64,000 bases of DNA from Hoplostethus atlanticus (taxonomy: Eukaryota; Chordata; Actinopteri; Trachichthyiformes; Trachichthyidae): contig JAXDDX010000040.1 of NCBI GenBank assembly GCA_034670405.1, positions 772,501-836,500 of the forward strand, given 5' to 3'. Below the pieces are notes generated by a model. The model was not told the DNA's origin, searched no databases, and saw only the letters and a list, made by a program, of their open reading frames with translations. Position numbers and translations under genes: made by a program. The number at the start of each line of letters is the position of its first letter. Position 1 is the stretch's first letter. Below are positions 24,831-52,700 of the stretch, in pieces.

Positions 24831-26184
24831 TAATCATCCCTTTCTTTAATTGTCATTACCTTCGTGGCTACTAAGTAATATAATGTGTAATGTCTGAGCT
24901 CCTATGCATCATCAGAAAAAATTACAGACCTGAAAAGGTTTGCCGAGTTGAACGTAGTCAAATATTGGAGCTGCAAGTAATCATAACAACGAAGAGCACG
25001 TTCCAGTGTCAAACCATCAGAAGTAAAAACGAGACTTCCGTTTTGAAATGGTCGTTTCTTTTCAAAATAAAGGTCTTCAACAAACGTCGAACGGATTTTA
25101 CAGTAAAGTACAATGTTAAAATAAAGATTACATCCATTAGGCAGTGTCGAGGCCAGCAGGAATGAGGCCTCTATTTGATATAGGACTACTAAAAATTAAC
25201 AAACAGTGATTCAGGCACAATTCGCATATATTTGTATCTTTTCTAAAATACCTTTCTTATTTGATTAAAAAAAAATAAAATATCGGTATTCGTGTGAAAT
25301 ACGTAAAAACATTACACGGTGATGTTGCGTTGTGATTCATGGTTCAGGGACAATGAATTAAACAAAGTAATTTTGACTGTGATCATACATGTTGCACCCA
25401 ATTCTTCAATGACCAAAGGCTGGAGAATTGTCTTCTGGAGAAACACGAAAAGAAACGTTAAATTAGTTTTCTCTTGAAAATATACAACCCAAATTATGCT
25501 CATCACACATCGTACAGTATTGGCAAAGAATACCACAATGTTTTATTTAGTCCCACATACAATGCTCTATTATATACAAAACCTACAATCTCACAAACGT
25601 TTCAGCCATCCAATATTTCATGTTTTCTTCACCGTTTAATTTGCCCAATGAGGAGGACATGCCCTCCAAAATAAGACCACATAGTATCTTTTTATTGGTT
25701 TTACAGCTATATTTACTCCACTTTCATTCTATATGGCCTCAGGAATATCTTGATGCGATTTTTGTCATGAAGTGAAAAGTGACACCGTCTTCGCGTGTAC
25801 TTTGAAAGCAAAGTCGGAAGTATTATTTCTGATAAACACCTTAGCTTGACACAGCTTTTTAAACTGTGCCCTTTCACCTTAAGCATGTGCGTCGTCGTCG
25901 CAGAATCATGACGTAGCAAGGGGCTACTATTGATAACTTTATCATGTGTGTTATTATTCTTTCTAATGAAGTGCGCATTCATTGTGTTGTTTCGAGTAGT
26001 CTTACCATCGCTAGAGACTACCATGTAAAGGTAGGCTGCTTGTTTGTTGACGAATTAGTAGAAGTGCTGTGCAGATTCAGTAGCATGCTCGATGCTGGCT
26101 AACTGCTACCTGTCTGAGTCTGTGCTAGCTACCCAATGTTATGCTAAACATTTGGATCTGTGTGGTCAGTGGTGTTGTCAGAGA

Positions 26185-26222
26185 ACTTCATTCATAACTT
26201 CATTCATAACTTCATTCATAAC
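26185..26222. repeat. short tandem repeat (about 12-bp unit, three copies)
   Basis: The unit ACTTCATTCATA is repeated head to tail about three times 310 bp upstream of the tti1 start codon. It lies in a likely 5' intron or flank. Confidence 0.85.
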
Positions 26223-26533
26223 CCCCACCCCCATGTTCGAGTTTTAACTTTATTTGCCCCTATAGCCAGTTGGTTTCGTTTTTAGTCAGTGTATTTGACA
26301 GGGACAATGCACATTAATAAACATGGCTGTAAATGTGCCAGATTTGGCATTTGCTTTCTTTACCACTTGTTTGTTGTATCCCCACTGACTGAGCAAGCTG
26401 CTTTTGTCCTACTTTGAAAGTTAACACAGGAACCTAGTCCTTAAGTGTCAGTCCTCAATCTCTTTCTCGCATTCCCCATTTCTCCCTCCCCACCTCCCTC
26501 AGTGAACTGATCCCTGCTGTAACGCCTCCAACC

Positions 26534-41546
<15,013 letters not shown>

Positions 41547-44500
41547 TGGGTGAATCACTCAGATGTAGGGCTGATTGAAGGACCGATACCTAGTAGTCAG
41601 TCCGATAAGGGAAGTCTGAACATTGTGCTCTACATAAGGCCATTCAGATGCAGTTCTGATAACCTACATACAGTATAAAGGGAGCAATGGGTGGAAAACA
41701 TCTACATGTCTTCTCTACTGCTGCTCACTCTCCAGCACTTCAGAAACCAGGATCAGACCTGACAGGCCTTCTACACCAGGAGACGTCATCATGCACTGAC
41801 AAATACTGTATGCACATGTTATATGCGCGCCACGTTTTTCTGTAAACTTTGTCTTAAGAAGGCCCTTTTCCTTAACTACCTTGCTAGTTTGAATTATTCA
41901 ATCGCACGCCTCACAACGGCTCTGAATACAAATCAAGCCCTTCACGGACTCGCCGAGCTGGCTTCCACGGCGGGTCGAGCTAATCTCGGCTGTATCAGTC
42001 GGGTTTTTACCGCAGTACCGCGGGCATCAAGCTCAGTCAGGCGCTAGACGCTACATTCCTCTATACCTGGATGCTAACTGCATCGGTGTACAGCACTTGC
42101 TCTTTATTGGGCAGTACCTAAATAATAACAGGAAGTATAAATTGTATTATTGTGAAAATCCTCTGGGTTTTCCCTCTGGTGGGGGTGCAGGGTGGAGCAG
42201 GTTGGTAGTATCTTGTTCTTGGACTTTGGCAGGTACAGCCAGACTATACGTCACCCTCATGGGTTGCCCTGTTGGGAGAAGATGTCTGCAGGAATAGTTT
42301 GCAGTAGTTTGTCTGTAGCTTGAACCCTGGTCTGCTGCGTGGCAGGGCAGGGGAAGCCATACCTGTTATCATGGTGTGTTTAAACCCTTCAAAACCCCCT
42401 TTGAGTTAATGTTGAGATGACGGAAGCAGGAAGCCCCCTCTGTGATCGTCGTCACCTCGTCGCTGGGAGAGCCCGGGGCCCCCCCAACTCGGTGGCACCA
42501 TAATGAATGTGTGAGCCTCCCCGCTCGGGGGGAAACAAGATTGCCACGTGTTTTGTGTTTAGCTGGCCCGGCGTAACTCTAGCCAGCACAGCGCCTCTTT
42601 ATCTCATCCTGTACTGTTGCTATTTATCCTGCTGCCAGCGCTGACAATAGCGCCATTAGTCATCAGCAGGAGTGGGTCGCTTTGGCAGCACCTATTATAC
42701 ACAGGCAACTGCCTAATATCGCTCCTCCTTAACGCGAGGGGACAGCCACACAGAGCAATGGCCAGTTGCTGTTTCTCCTTACACCACGGCGGACATAGAA
42801 CCGTTACGAACGCAGGATATGAAAATCAATAAACCTCCTTGTACTCTGATGAATAGAAGGAACAACATGTAGAGCTCAGAATAAAAAAAAGGTTTAACAT
42901 GGAAGCATTTTGTCTGATTTATCTCTTGAATTTCAGTCAACAGAGAAAATGACTTAAGATGTGCCGTTGTTTCATATACAATTTATTATTTGATTTGATA
43001 AAGGCATACACTTAGTGTGAGACCAAACATTCTAGAAGAAATGTACAACATTTTCCCTTTTTATACAGTGATCTCTTTACAAAACGTCAAAGTTACAGAT
43101 TGGAAAACGATCGCTGTTGTTTCGTTCCCTCCTTTTGCACGAGCAGGAGCCATGTGTCGTTTCCTCGATGGATAATACGGCAGAGAAGTTTGGCCAATTT
43201 TGCCGAGAACTATGACTTTTTCTTCATACTTTTAGACCATAAAGTGCGAGGTCTTATCCAGTGTGTGGTCCACATTGATTTGATCCCTTTTTTTTATTTT
43301 GCGTCATCCCTGCTGAATGCAAGTCCTCCCATATGCATTGCCTCATATGTTACACATGTATCATCGCCTTTACAGACAAGTGCTGGGCGTCACACAAGCA
43401 TCTAAGCAAACAGACTTAAAATAGAGCAATTACTTAAAAAAATAAAATAAAATAACAATTTGGTGCACGGGCTTTAACTTTTTCAGACCAGGTTCCAAAC
43501 TGGCTTGGTGAAATACAGTAGTGCTCATGTCACGTCTGCTATGAAACACTGCTTAAGCACTGGGACACTTTTGGGAAAGCCCATTCTGAGCAGCTATGGA
43601 GAGAGAGTGTGTCATCTGTCTGTACAGCACTGTTGGGGAGCAGTAGAGCGACAGAAAAGCTGCAAGTTTTCTCTATTTGACAGATATATATATATAGTAG
43701 AAAAAGAGAAGGACAGCGATGTGTCTGAACAAACTGATAACGGACAAAGGAACAACCAAAAATAACCTTAGGTATCCTTAAGCAACATCTTTCTTTGTGT
43801 ATGGTTGAAAAAGGCTTTAAGAAAACGTGTTGAACATGCACTCAAGTTATTTCGTTTTATACAGTCGTATATACACAGTGTGGATTAGAGGCTTGTAGTG
43901 GAGACGATTGAGGCCTTTTCAATGACGGACGGGGATCGAGCTCACGGGGAGTTGGGAGAGGAATTCTGGACCGCTCTCTTCCCAAAAAGCATCATGCACT
44001 AAAATCGCATTTCTTTATCGACGTACAGTCAGATAAAGAGTGGATTTAGAGGCACGCAAAATCTGATGTTTGACTCTCTTAACACACAGATTTGATCTTT
44101 TCATGGCTGTCAAACCAAGTAGAGTCCACATGGAATCAGACGGTTGTTTTTCCTCAGCCTACACTAGTTGTGACCGGATCAAATCTGTGGCGCACACAGA
44201 AACAAAATCTGTTCCTTTTGTAAATGCAGCTCAAGAGAAACTCAGAGATGCCGCGGGGGAACATCCATGCATCCAGTCCCATCATCCACATGCTGCTGTA
44301 CTGTTGCTCCCCGCCCACGTGGAATTGTTTGGAAAATTGTGATAATCTAATGCAGGATAAAGGGGGAGGGAGGGAAGTTATTTGAGGCAATACTGGTCCT
44401 TGATGAGCACTGCTACTCTGAGACCGCTGAGAAATTCCTGCTGAAGAGAGAGCATGTCGTCTCCTCCTACGTTTACTTAAAATGGATTAATTTGCTAAAT

Positions 44501-45227
44501 TTTGGGTGTAGATGGATTTTGCACCACATTTCAGTCCATTATTTGTATTCACAAAAAGGAATAAACAAGCTAATGCTGTAAATAGAAAGCTAATAAATCA
44601 GACTTTACACCAAGATGAAGTGGAAGATTTCCAGGGATGATTTATAGCGCCAGATGAAGCTGCAGTTTCATTCAGCGCTCTCGCTCTCAAAAAAAAAAGG
44701 AACATTTTCTTTTACTGGGGACAGACCCAGTAAAAGGTACAATATTATACTTTTTTTTTTTCTTTCTGAGCATGTATCAGTGTAAGGCAGTGGAAGAGGT
44801 GTGAGAGTGAAAGCAATGACTGAATGTTACAGTATCCAAAATACAAGAGTGGAACAGAGCGGGGGTTATAATAAGACGACAGTCTTTTTGGTGGTGCTGA
44901 GACCAGAAACAGTGGAGCTGCCTCCGTCTGCGTGTCGGCCCCTCACTGAATGTCATGAAGCCGGGCTGTGTTGACAGTGAGCAGTCTAACCCAGACCCAT
45001 GCACAGCAGGAAAAAAGCTACGATTCCAGCGCAGCGCGTCCAGGAATTTGCAGCTCTGTGGTAGCCATAGATTTGGAGGGGATGGTGTGTTTCTGGATTT
45101 GCTCACGGGCCTGCGCTGCGCGGGAATACTAGCTTTTCATGCTGTGATACATACATCATGTGAGAGTTACGCAATCCTGCTGTAACAACCCGACACCTAG
45201 AGCACGCAGCTGGGCTCGTTGGTGCAG
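41547..45227. other. convergent spacer between tti1 and vstm2l
   Basis: No gene recognised. It should contain the 3' UTRs of tti1 (plus-strand AATAAA-type signals near 42828 and 42881) and vstm2l (minus strand; AATAAA complements on the plus strand near 42985 and 43290). Repeats are scarce, and 42400-42850 is an unusually complex-looking stretch for an intergenic region. Confidence 0.65.
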
Positions 45228-46875
45228 TCACTGGGGCTGGTTGCTGCCCACATCCCTCTTCCTCAGCTCTCTGCCTGCCTTGTGCTGCTGGCTGCTGGCG
45301 GTGTGGCTGTGGCCGTGGTGGGCCGGCGACAACGGCTGCTTGCCGTGCTCCTGGTGGCGCCCGTGACTCTGGTGATGGCCGTGGCCGCGCTCTTTCGCAC
45401 CGCCCTGTGAGTCGACGTCGTCCCCGTTCCCGAACCCGACGCTGCCGGCTCCTCTCTTGGTGGTGTCGTCCAGGGCTTCGAAGTTGTCGTGGTGGTTCCC
45501 GCCGCTGGCGCTGCTCTCCGGCACCACCTGCAGGTAGGCCCGGACGCGGTGGTGGCGGGCGCCCGGGCCGTCGCTGAAGTCGATGACGCGGCATTCGTAG
45601 GTGCCCTCGTCGGACGGCTTGACGGCGGAGAGGCGCAGCTTATGGGAGATGTTGCTGCCAGCAACCTTCACAACCTGGCAGAGAGAGGAAGAGGAAGAGG
45701 AGCGCTGGTCACTTTTATTTATATGAAAACAGACAGTTCTCTCTCATCACTACACCCACTGATGACAGTTTCACAATATGATGTTGTGGCATCAGAACAG
45801 GTTTGGAAACTGTTTTGCAACATCTATTCAAGGTCAAAATGTTTGTTGCTTGTACAGGATAAAATGCATCGATCAAAAACATCAGTGTGGTCTTCATCTC
45901 CTTCCTTCTCCCTCCTCTTCACTCTCCTTGTATTTCTGTCTCCTATGTCCGGCACCACCTTGCCCTTCATTGCATTTGTGGCTGAAAGCCTTAAAATGAA
46001 ATACTTGCAGCATCTCAGCAGATGCACACTAATGCAACACTTCACTTAGAGAGCAGGCTCCAGCTTGTAACGCACACACACAGTTACTGGCAGCCCCGCA
46101 GGACTCTCTCCATGAGACACTCAGTCAATAAAGCTGTCTGGCAAAGAAACAAGTTGAGTGGGGATGGGAGCGAAAGCATACACACAAAGATGGATCAACT
46201 CTCCCACACACACACACACACACTTCGGCTATCACACACCCACTTGCACTCGCACCTATGCAAAGACAGCTTGGGCTACAGGTACAGCATGTAGCATGCA
46301 CAATGCACTTAAATGCATTTGAACATTATCGTGTAAACTGTAAAACACAAGACACCCATATGCCAGTAGTCTCCTGTGTAGTGCACACACACACAAACAC
46401 GTACACAAAATCAAACGTAAACTCAGTCCTGACTGGACATCAAGCTGCGTATTCCATTCTATTTGTAGCCCTTTAAAGTATGAAGTTCAGAGCGAAGTGC
46501 TCTTGAGACGGTGGGAGTCTGGTGACATCATCGATGTGACACACAAAGATATAAATACTACTTCCTTAATCACCCACCTTCACCCAAGTGTGTGTGTGTG
46601 TGTGTGTGCAAGAGCGTTTTGAACGTGTGTCTTAATTCTTCATTGTTACCATGTCTACCGCTACCTGTCAGTCAGGGTGTGTCCACGCCAGATGTGTGTG
46701 TTTGCCAACATGCAGTATAGGGCTCATAATGGTTTCATCAGCTGTATGGCTACACACACACACACACACACACACACACCCAAACCACAGCTGGTGCTTT
46801 CATTACAGCAAGTCAGCAGCAGCTAGCCTATAGGGAGAGCATCCGTAGGGAAGGGAGAGTAGCTTCATGTTCTTT

Positions 46876-46912
<37 letters not shown>

Positions 46913-49900
46913 GCAAGACAGCGAGGAAAGACTCACCACCGTCTTCTCATGCCAGCTGGAGAATAGTCTCTAGGTTAGAACACCATTATGGCTCGTAACA
47001 CTAGATCTCAAAAAGTTTGTCTTATAAGACAGTTACTATTATAAATTACAAAATAAAAGTTCACCCAGCGTTTTGGCCTGACATCAGAAATGACTTTAAA
47101 TAGCAAGTAGTATTAAATTGATGTAAGTTCTGAAGATGGTCTTTTAAGGGAAAAGCATAAAGTAATGCATTTCTGAAATGATTGTTTTTTCTTTATATAT
47201 ACCTTTTTATTTACCAATTTTTATTTACTAATTGTCGGTGAGCTCAATGATTTCTTGTGTCAGCAGGGCCAAGCTGTCTCCCCCCGCCCACCCACCCACC
47301 AACCATCAGCCTGGGCAAGTCTTTAAGTCTCAACTATAAGTCTCTATAGATACGGGAGGAGATATAAGTTCTGCTGACATCTCACCCTCTCCCCTCACGG
47401 AGGCTGCTGTCTCCCGGTTTATTACTGGGACTCGGTAATGCAGTCATAAAGATGCAGGAGCATTCATGAGACTCTGTGAAGCTGCGGCTGTGTCCCCTTG
47501 AGCAAGGCACTTAACCGCCCACCAGCTCCGGTGCCGCCTGCTCTTTGGCTGACGCTGTGCTTCTACAAACCATCAAGTATGAATAGAAATTGGTAATCCG
47601 TCATCCGGAGCGTTCGCTGCAGGTAAAAGCTCAGTCTCAATCATCTCTGTATGCAGCAGGGCAGAACTAGAACATCTGGAAACACCGGAAACAAGAAACT
47701 ACCATCTAATCATCATGATGTCATGTTAAATGGATGTGATGCACACCGGGGCAGTCGTCCTCTCAGTAACGAGGAGTGTAACAATATTACAGTTACCAAT
47801 CAGAGAGATCAATACGTTACTTGTGTTGTCACTCCTTCATATCACATTTAAGTTTAATAAGCCAATCACCATCCTGGATTCATTTTCATCATCATTCATA
47901 ACTAAAGGACACACACACACACACTTGGATTAAAGATGGATATGTTTACTTTCAGAGACTGGAAGTAATCCCATTACTTTTCTTTTGTCAAGAAGAAAGA
48001 CGACAAAAATATCATTGTCAATTGTAAACCATGTTTCGGTACCTACAAGCTAAGCTGGCAGTATTTTCTTATTTGTGTGTGTGTGAGGGGTTTGAGTAAT
48101 GAGCCCAACACTGTGGGTAACTCACACTTATCTTAGTAGAATCCTTTGGCATCTCTTCCTCGGGTGCCACCTGGGAAAAAAAAACCAAAATCAGATCAAT
48201 CAAAAAAACAAAACATCTTCATCATGTGAATGCAAAACATTAAATTCTATGCAATAGTTATGCGTGGGTGTATTGATGAATGCATACATTATGAAAAACA
48301 ATTAAAATTAGACCATTGCAAAGTTAAAAAAAATAGATTTATCATGCATGTTTCATTTATTTTTGTTAGTTTTGAACCCTGGATTTCAGCACCTTTTTAA
48401 TCCTTAATTTTAACTTTTTGACATTAAAGTAACAATATACACAGGACATGTTATCCATCATCAGTCTGTGTCTGGATTAAAACGCCTAAATCCCTGAAAT
48501 TGGCTTTTCAATTATGTTCAGGACATTTCAAAGTAGACAGCTCATTAGGATGAGTGACAAGTGTTGGGGTGTGAAGGGGAAGCGGGGGCGGGACTAACAA
48601 TACACTTCCTGCCTCAAGGCGAAAAGTTGTCAACACAATTCCAGTCCCTGTAACTTTGGCTAAGTGTGATGGACTTGTCTGCTCTTTGACGTAATTTCCC
48701 TTCTTTGGTGTTCGTAAAGGGTAAGATCACACAAAGACTAGGAGGAACTAGGAGGAAAGAATCTCTGGGCAGGCATATTGTAGGCCAGCTAAGGGTGGGT
48801 AGAGTGAGCAGCAGACGAGGCATATGGAAGGGAAATGCTTAGGTATACTGAGTTTCTAGCAGAGGTAGAGCAATGTGGTTGGAAACCGAGGCAATGCCCT
48901 CTGGAGGTTGGATGACTAGGTTTTGCAGCCAAGTCCTCTTTAAGACTAGGTGAATTGGGCATGTGTGGGTGGAGCTTAAAGTAGGCAATGAAGGACATGT
49001 CTGAGGCAGCAATGGGAGCCAGTCAGTGGATCTGGCAGAAAAGGAATCACACTGACTAGGGGCACCAAGCACCTAATGCAAGGAACTCTTGACTGTTATA
49101 GGGTCTGTTAGCTTCTGGTTGTGTGTAGCATGCTAGCTGACATTGTTTGCAGGTAGCATGGTTGCTGGTATATTAATTCTTTAGCATGTTGATATGTTGG
49201 CTTGTTAGCTTCAGTTACGTAACATATGATAGTTTAGACGTGGAAGCCGGACTGAGATACACTGGTCAGGTCTTGGCATCATTATTTACTGATACAATTT
49301 GTTTGCTGATCTGAAGTCTGATTTCACATTTCGGTCAAGGAGGAAGCAAAAGAGAATGGACCTGAACCAGAATGAACCAGAAGAGAGTGTGTGCTTTTAA
49401 CAGCAGCAGCTTCCAATCAGACACACGTTTTACAGTCGAGACTCCCAACGCCACTTCTGATGTGTTTTTATTTGGAGTAATAAATCTCTGAATGATATGA
49501 AATGATAGAAAATGGCGATGTGCCTGGACACATTGAGGACACATTTTCATGGCGGTGTCACTTCAACCCCCAAGATATGAATCTAATATCTTTTGACTCA
49601 ATTTCGGGTCTGGTCTTGAATGCTTCTCTGATATGAGTTTTTAAAGATATGACATCCTAATGTTCCATTATGAAGATAAAAGCTATAACAGGCCAAGGCA
49701 CACACATCCAATTGATTCCCATGCATTCTTATTTTGGAGGCGTAGAGTGGAAGTGGCAGGTTCATTCACACCTTACAACTTCTATTATCCGTGTCATCTT
49801 AAGACAGTCAATTGATTTATTTTCTTCAACCCACCTCATTGGTTGTCCAGGGCTGTCTGTCTGTCCAATCGCGATGGTTCCTGATGTACCACCACTGGAT

Positions 49901-50004
49901 CTCCAGGGAATAGGAGGGTGTTCCCGCCCCCCTGAAGGAGCAGGCCATCTCCACATCCTGACCTCTCTGGGCCGTCATGTCATGAGGCACCTCTGTGAAC
50001 ATAG
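45228..50004 (-). CDS. vstm2l: V-set and transmembrane domain-containing protein 2-like (5' exon missing)
   Basis: Secreted single V-type immunoglobulin-domain protein; the human protein binds and antagonises the neuroprotective peptide humanin (family knowledge). Exons in transcript order: 50004-49835, 48170-48126 (45 nt), 45674-45228. They join in phase: '..MFTEVPHDMTAQRGQDVE', 'MACSFRGAGTPSYSLEIQWW', 'YIRNHRDWTDRQPWTTNE', 'VAPEEEMPKDSTKIS', 'VVKVAGSNISHKLRLS' and 'DEGTYECRVIDFSDG'. This follows human VSTM2L block by block. The Ig cysteines are in 'MACSF' and 'YECRV', with core Trp in 'IQWWY'. After the domain comes a long His/Gly-rich segment and a 'GRELRKR' block equal to human GKELRKR. 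The first exon in view opens with two bases of a split codon, so a signal-peptide exon lies at higher coordinates, possibly outside the window. The frame ends at TGA 45230-45228; a one-base shift there would give a better-matching tail. Confidence 0.92.
46196..46222. repeat. CA microsatellite in vstm2l intron
   Basis: Run of about 11 CA units between the two 3'-most vstm2l exons in view. Shorter GT/CA runs occur nearby at 46589-46608 and 46388-46400. Confidence 0.9.
46752..46779. repeat. CA microsatellite in vstm2l intron
   Basis: About 13 AC units, followed 95 bp later by an opposite-phase GT array (46874-46909). The two could pair as a hairpin in the transcript. Confidence 0.93.
46874..46909. 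repeat. GT microsatellite in vstm2l intron
   Basis: About 15 GT units with one TATG interruption at the start. Confidence 0.93.
47480..47540. repeat. SINE-like fragment
   Basis: Contains 'GTCCCCTTGAGCAAGGCACT' then TTAACC, a phrase recurring in fish repeats and present in a related form (GTCCTTGAGCAAGACAC) at 52417-52433. Short, no tRNA-like promoter seen at this copy. Confidence 0.35.
48171..49834. other. vstm2l intron between the 170-nt and 45-nt exons
   Basis: Donor GAG/GTGGGT and acceptor TTTTTCCCAG on the minus strand. No recognisable gene or well-defined repeat inside. Frames between 48600 and 49100 are unremarkable. Confidence 0.7.
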
Positions 50005-50067
50005 CTGGAGAAAAGAGAGAGAGGTTCAACACTTGGTTTCTAGTCAATATCTTTGCTGTAGAGTAAG

Positions 50068-50400
50068 ATGAGCGTTAGACCGATATACCGATATCTTGTT
50101 TGATTGAAGCTGACTAAATCCGATATTTTGAGCCCATCTTAAATATTTGAAATTTGACCATTTTCATGGCAAAACAATGACTAGAATTCAGTGTTTCCCT
50201 TTGTATTTTATTCTTAGCAGAGTGGAAGAGTCTCTGAAACATGGGAACAACATGGGACACTGAAACCCATACACAATTCTTGGTTGGGTTAGCAGTTAGC
50301 AGTTGGGTTAGCAGTTAGCAGTTAGCAGGAAATACTACTACTACTACTATGGTCAGGGAGGAACCTCAATATCTTCTAAAATGAGACATTCAGCATTTGA
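50068..50400 (+). repeat. 'CCGATAT' repeat family copy with intact left end
   Basis: Opens GTTAGACCGATATACCGATA and continues with 'ATTCAGTGTTTCCC', 'GTGGAAGAGTCTCTGAAACA', 'GGGACACTGAAAC' and 'GTCAGGGAGGAACCTC'. The copies at 51040 and 53500 keep the same blocks in the same order. A tandem (AGCAGTTGGGTTAGCAGTT) is expanded inside it at about 50283-50330. Confidence 0.7.
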
Positions 50401-51039
50401 AAAATTGACAATGTGACAAAATGTGACACGAGCGCTAAACTCATGATGCGGTATTATTAACGGTGTATCCATCGTAAGGCCTTTGCTCACAAACTAAAGG
50501 ATTGTTGGGGGTGAAATTGCATTTTGAAACACTGAGTAATGGAAACAAATTCTTTATGAAATAATTTTAAAGCACTTTGGTTGAAAGGCTTGTCTTTGTC
50601 CTGCTGAGGCGGAGTAATAGAGATGGATTGCGGACAATGACCGTAAACAGTCGCTAACACAATATTCCAGCGGCCCTGATATTGCACACATTAATCACGG
50701 AGAACACGTATCTCCCTCTCTTTTGCATTTTAAAGATACTACACCGCATCGCAAAGTGTCTGCAATGGTGAGAGAGAGGGAAAAGAAAGGGTGGAGTGTG
50801 TGAATGGACGAGAGAGGAGAGAGACAGGAAGTGGGCCAACAGTGTAACAGTGGAATGACAGCGCTATAGAGGGATGTTAGGTGATGTAATGTCTCCTCTG
50901 GCAGCCATATTGGAGGTGCTCAGCTCTTGGACAACAGTGGCTGTGAACAGATTGCTTCTCTAAACATTCGACTTGGCCATCAGCAGTATGGAGACAGAAC
51001 TGACCAGGAATTACATAACATGCACACCAGTACACACTA

Positions 51040-51460
51040 GGGTTCGACTAGATACAGATGTCTTTAAACTGAATTTGGTGCTGATATTCAATATCTTTAC
51101 ATTTTTGCACTTTCATGCCAAGAAATGACAAGTATCCAGTGTTTCCCCCAGGCGTTTCATTCTTGGCAGGGTGGAAACTCCTCTGAAGCAGCACTGAGAC
51201 CATCATGGGACACTAAAACTCTCCACTTAAACCCAGACTAATGAATTATTTTAGGGGTAGCAGCTCTTTATGAATGACCCACACCACCTTTCAATCGTAG
51301 GAGGCAGTAGTCCATTCAATGAAGAATTAATTGACAAAAAACATTCATGAACAATTGAATGAAGAAGAAGAAGTAAATATAATTTCATTGCAGGTTGCAG
51401 GTGGTCAGGGAGGAACGTCCATCATATTGCTGGTGGATGACAGACAGGCCAATATCCTAT
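51040..51460 (+). repeat. 'CCGATAT' repeat family copy
   Basis: Shares 'GATATTCAATATCTTTACAT', 'CAGTGTTTCCCCCAGG', 'GGCAGGGTGGAAAC', 'TGGGACACTAAAACTCTC' and 'GTCAGGGAGGAACGTCCATC' with its relatives. No open reading frame of interest. Confidence 0.7.
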
Positions 51461-52361
51461 GCAACCTTTTATCAATATCCTCTATTTAATAACTACCCTA
51501 ATAACTACACTAGTACATGCAAAGGATACTGGTTCATAGACTACTCTTAGGCCAAAGAACCAAAGAAAATAAAAGGGAATCAAGGGATGGGAAGAGATTT
51601 CCACCATTTGAGGAAAGTGGCACCTATACTCTGACAAAAAACCTATTGAAACCACTACTGAACATTACTGAAGTTTACTTGCCCTCCTGCGCTCTTAAGT
51701 AACTTTTCTCCTCCAAAATGGGTGTAAAGCATTATGGGACGAAACCCTTCAAAATCACAGCTGGAGCAGAAGTCCTGTCAAGAGTCCTCAACCACATTCA
51801 TGGATCCAAGTTCAGATTCTCACTCCTCTGTGCCACGAGAGCGCCGGTCCAAGCCCCGAGTCATCCCTCCCTCTTGTACATTGATCAAATCTGCTTGTAT
51901 TTTTCATTTGTGAAGCCCAAAACACACTTGGTATCGATTTGACATTACGTGGCCGGAGCCGGCAACGCAGCCCAGAGCCTGCCTGTCTCTCTCTCTCTCG
52001 TAGATAATATTCAAAGCTGGGACAGTGAAACCGGCGTGTAACAGATAGAGCCTATGAAGTCGCTCTCGGCAATGATAATCTGTCTTTTTCCACTTAACTG
52101 TGAAAGCCCGAGACTGCAGGATCCATTCGCATTCATGTGCTAATGCCTCCCACTTTTGAAGACCACGGGAAAGTGTGATAGCGATCGACGGTCCATTACG
52201 ATGCAGAGGAGATGATTCTTTACAAAATCTACACGGCAGAAGGATCTGGTGATAGGAAGTCCCATCTTCTTCACCTTTTTCTTCATTCAGTCACACAAAA
52301 TACCTGCTTTATGTTACTTCTTTTCATTTATTTTTTAAGGCTATTTTCATAATAATAGACA

Positions 52362-52445
52362 GGGAGGGACCGGAGGGTCTCAGGCTCGATCCCAGCAAGA
52401 GCCACTTGCCTTGAGTGTCCTTGAGCAAGACACAAACTTGCTCAC
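52362..52445 (+). repeat. tRNA-derived SINE-like fragment
   Basis: 'GGCTCGATCCC' fits an RNA polymerase III B box, and the following 'TGTCCTTGAGCAAGACAC' is the repeat phrase also seen at 47490. No clear A box was identified, so this is a truncated copy. Confidence 0.4.
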
Positions 52446-52489
52446 AATATCAAAATGTCTGTTCTGCTACTCTCTATCATACTGATCTA

Positions 52490-52700
52490 ACACAACAGTG
52501 ATTCAACCTCTAGCCAGTTCATGAACGCTTTTACATTTGCTGTTGTGAACACCCGGTGTCAGGTAGGTCTTTCCTGGGTGTTTTTACGTTTCCAGCAGCA
52601 GCAACAGCGGTTTGTTTGGAGTGAACAGAAGAAGAACTGGGTAGTTAGCATGAGCAGCGAACAGACAAGAAAAGAGCGCCACCTACAGAAACTCAAACTT
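52490..52700 (+). repeat. dispersed repeat shared with 30585-30835
   Basis: Same blocks and order as in tti1 intron 7: 'GTGAACACCCGGTGTCAGGT', 'AGAAGAAGAACTGGGTAGTT', 'AGCATGAGCAGCGAACAGAC' and 'AAAAGAGCGCCACCTACAG'. Interior differences include a CAGCAGCAACAG stretch here. Confidence 0.7.

Larger units (their letters stand above)
23245..26502. promoter_or_regulatory. divergent promoter region of zgpat (-) and tti1 (+)
   Basis: The first coding exons of both genes are entered through splice acceptors (zgpat CTGTCCAG before 23244; tti1 CTCCCTCAG before 26503). Non-coding first exons and the promoters of both must therefore lie in this 3.3 kb. A possible zgpat exon-1 donor (AAAG/GTAACG on the minus strand) falls near 24014 and a possible tti1 exon-1 donor (AAAG/GTAGGC) near 26031; both are guesses. 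The centre (24050-24350) is dense in GCTAACGTTAGC-like palindromes, and two inverted MITE-like copies occupy 23393-23845 and 24397-24830. Confidence 0.55.
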
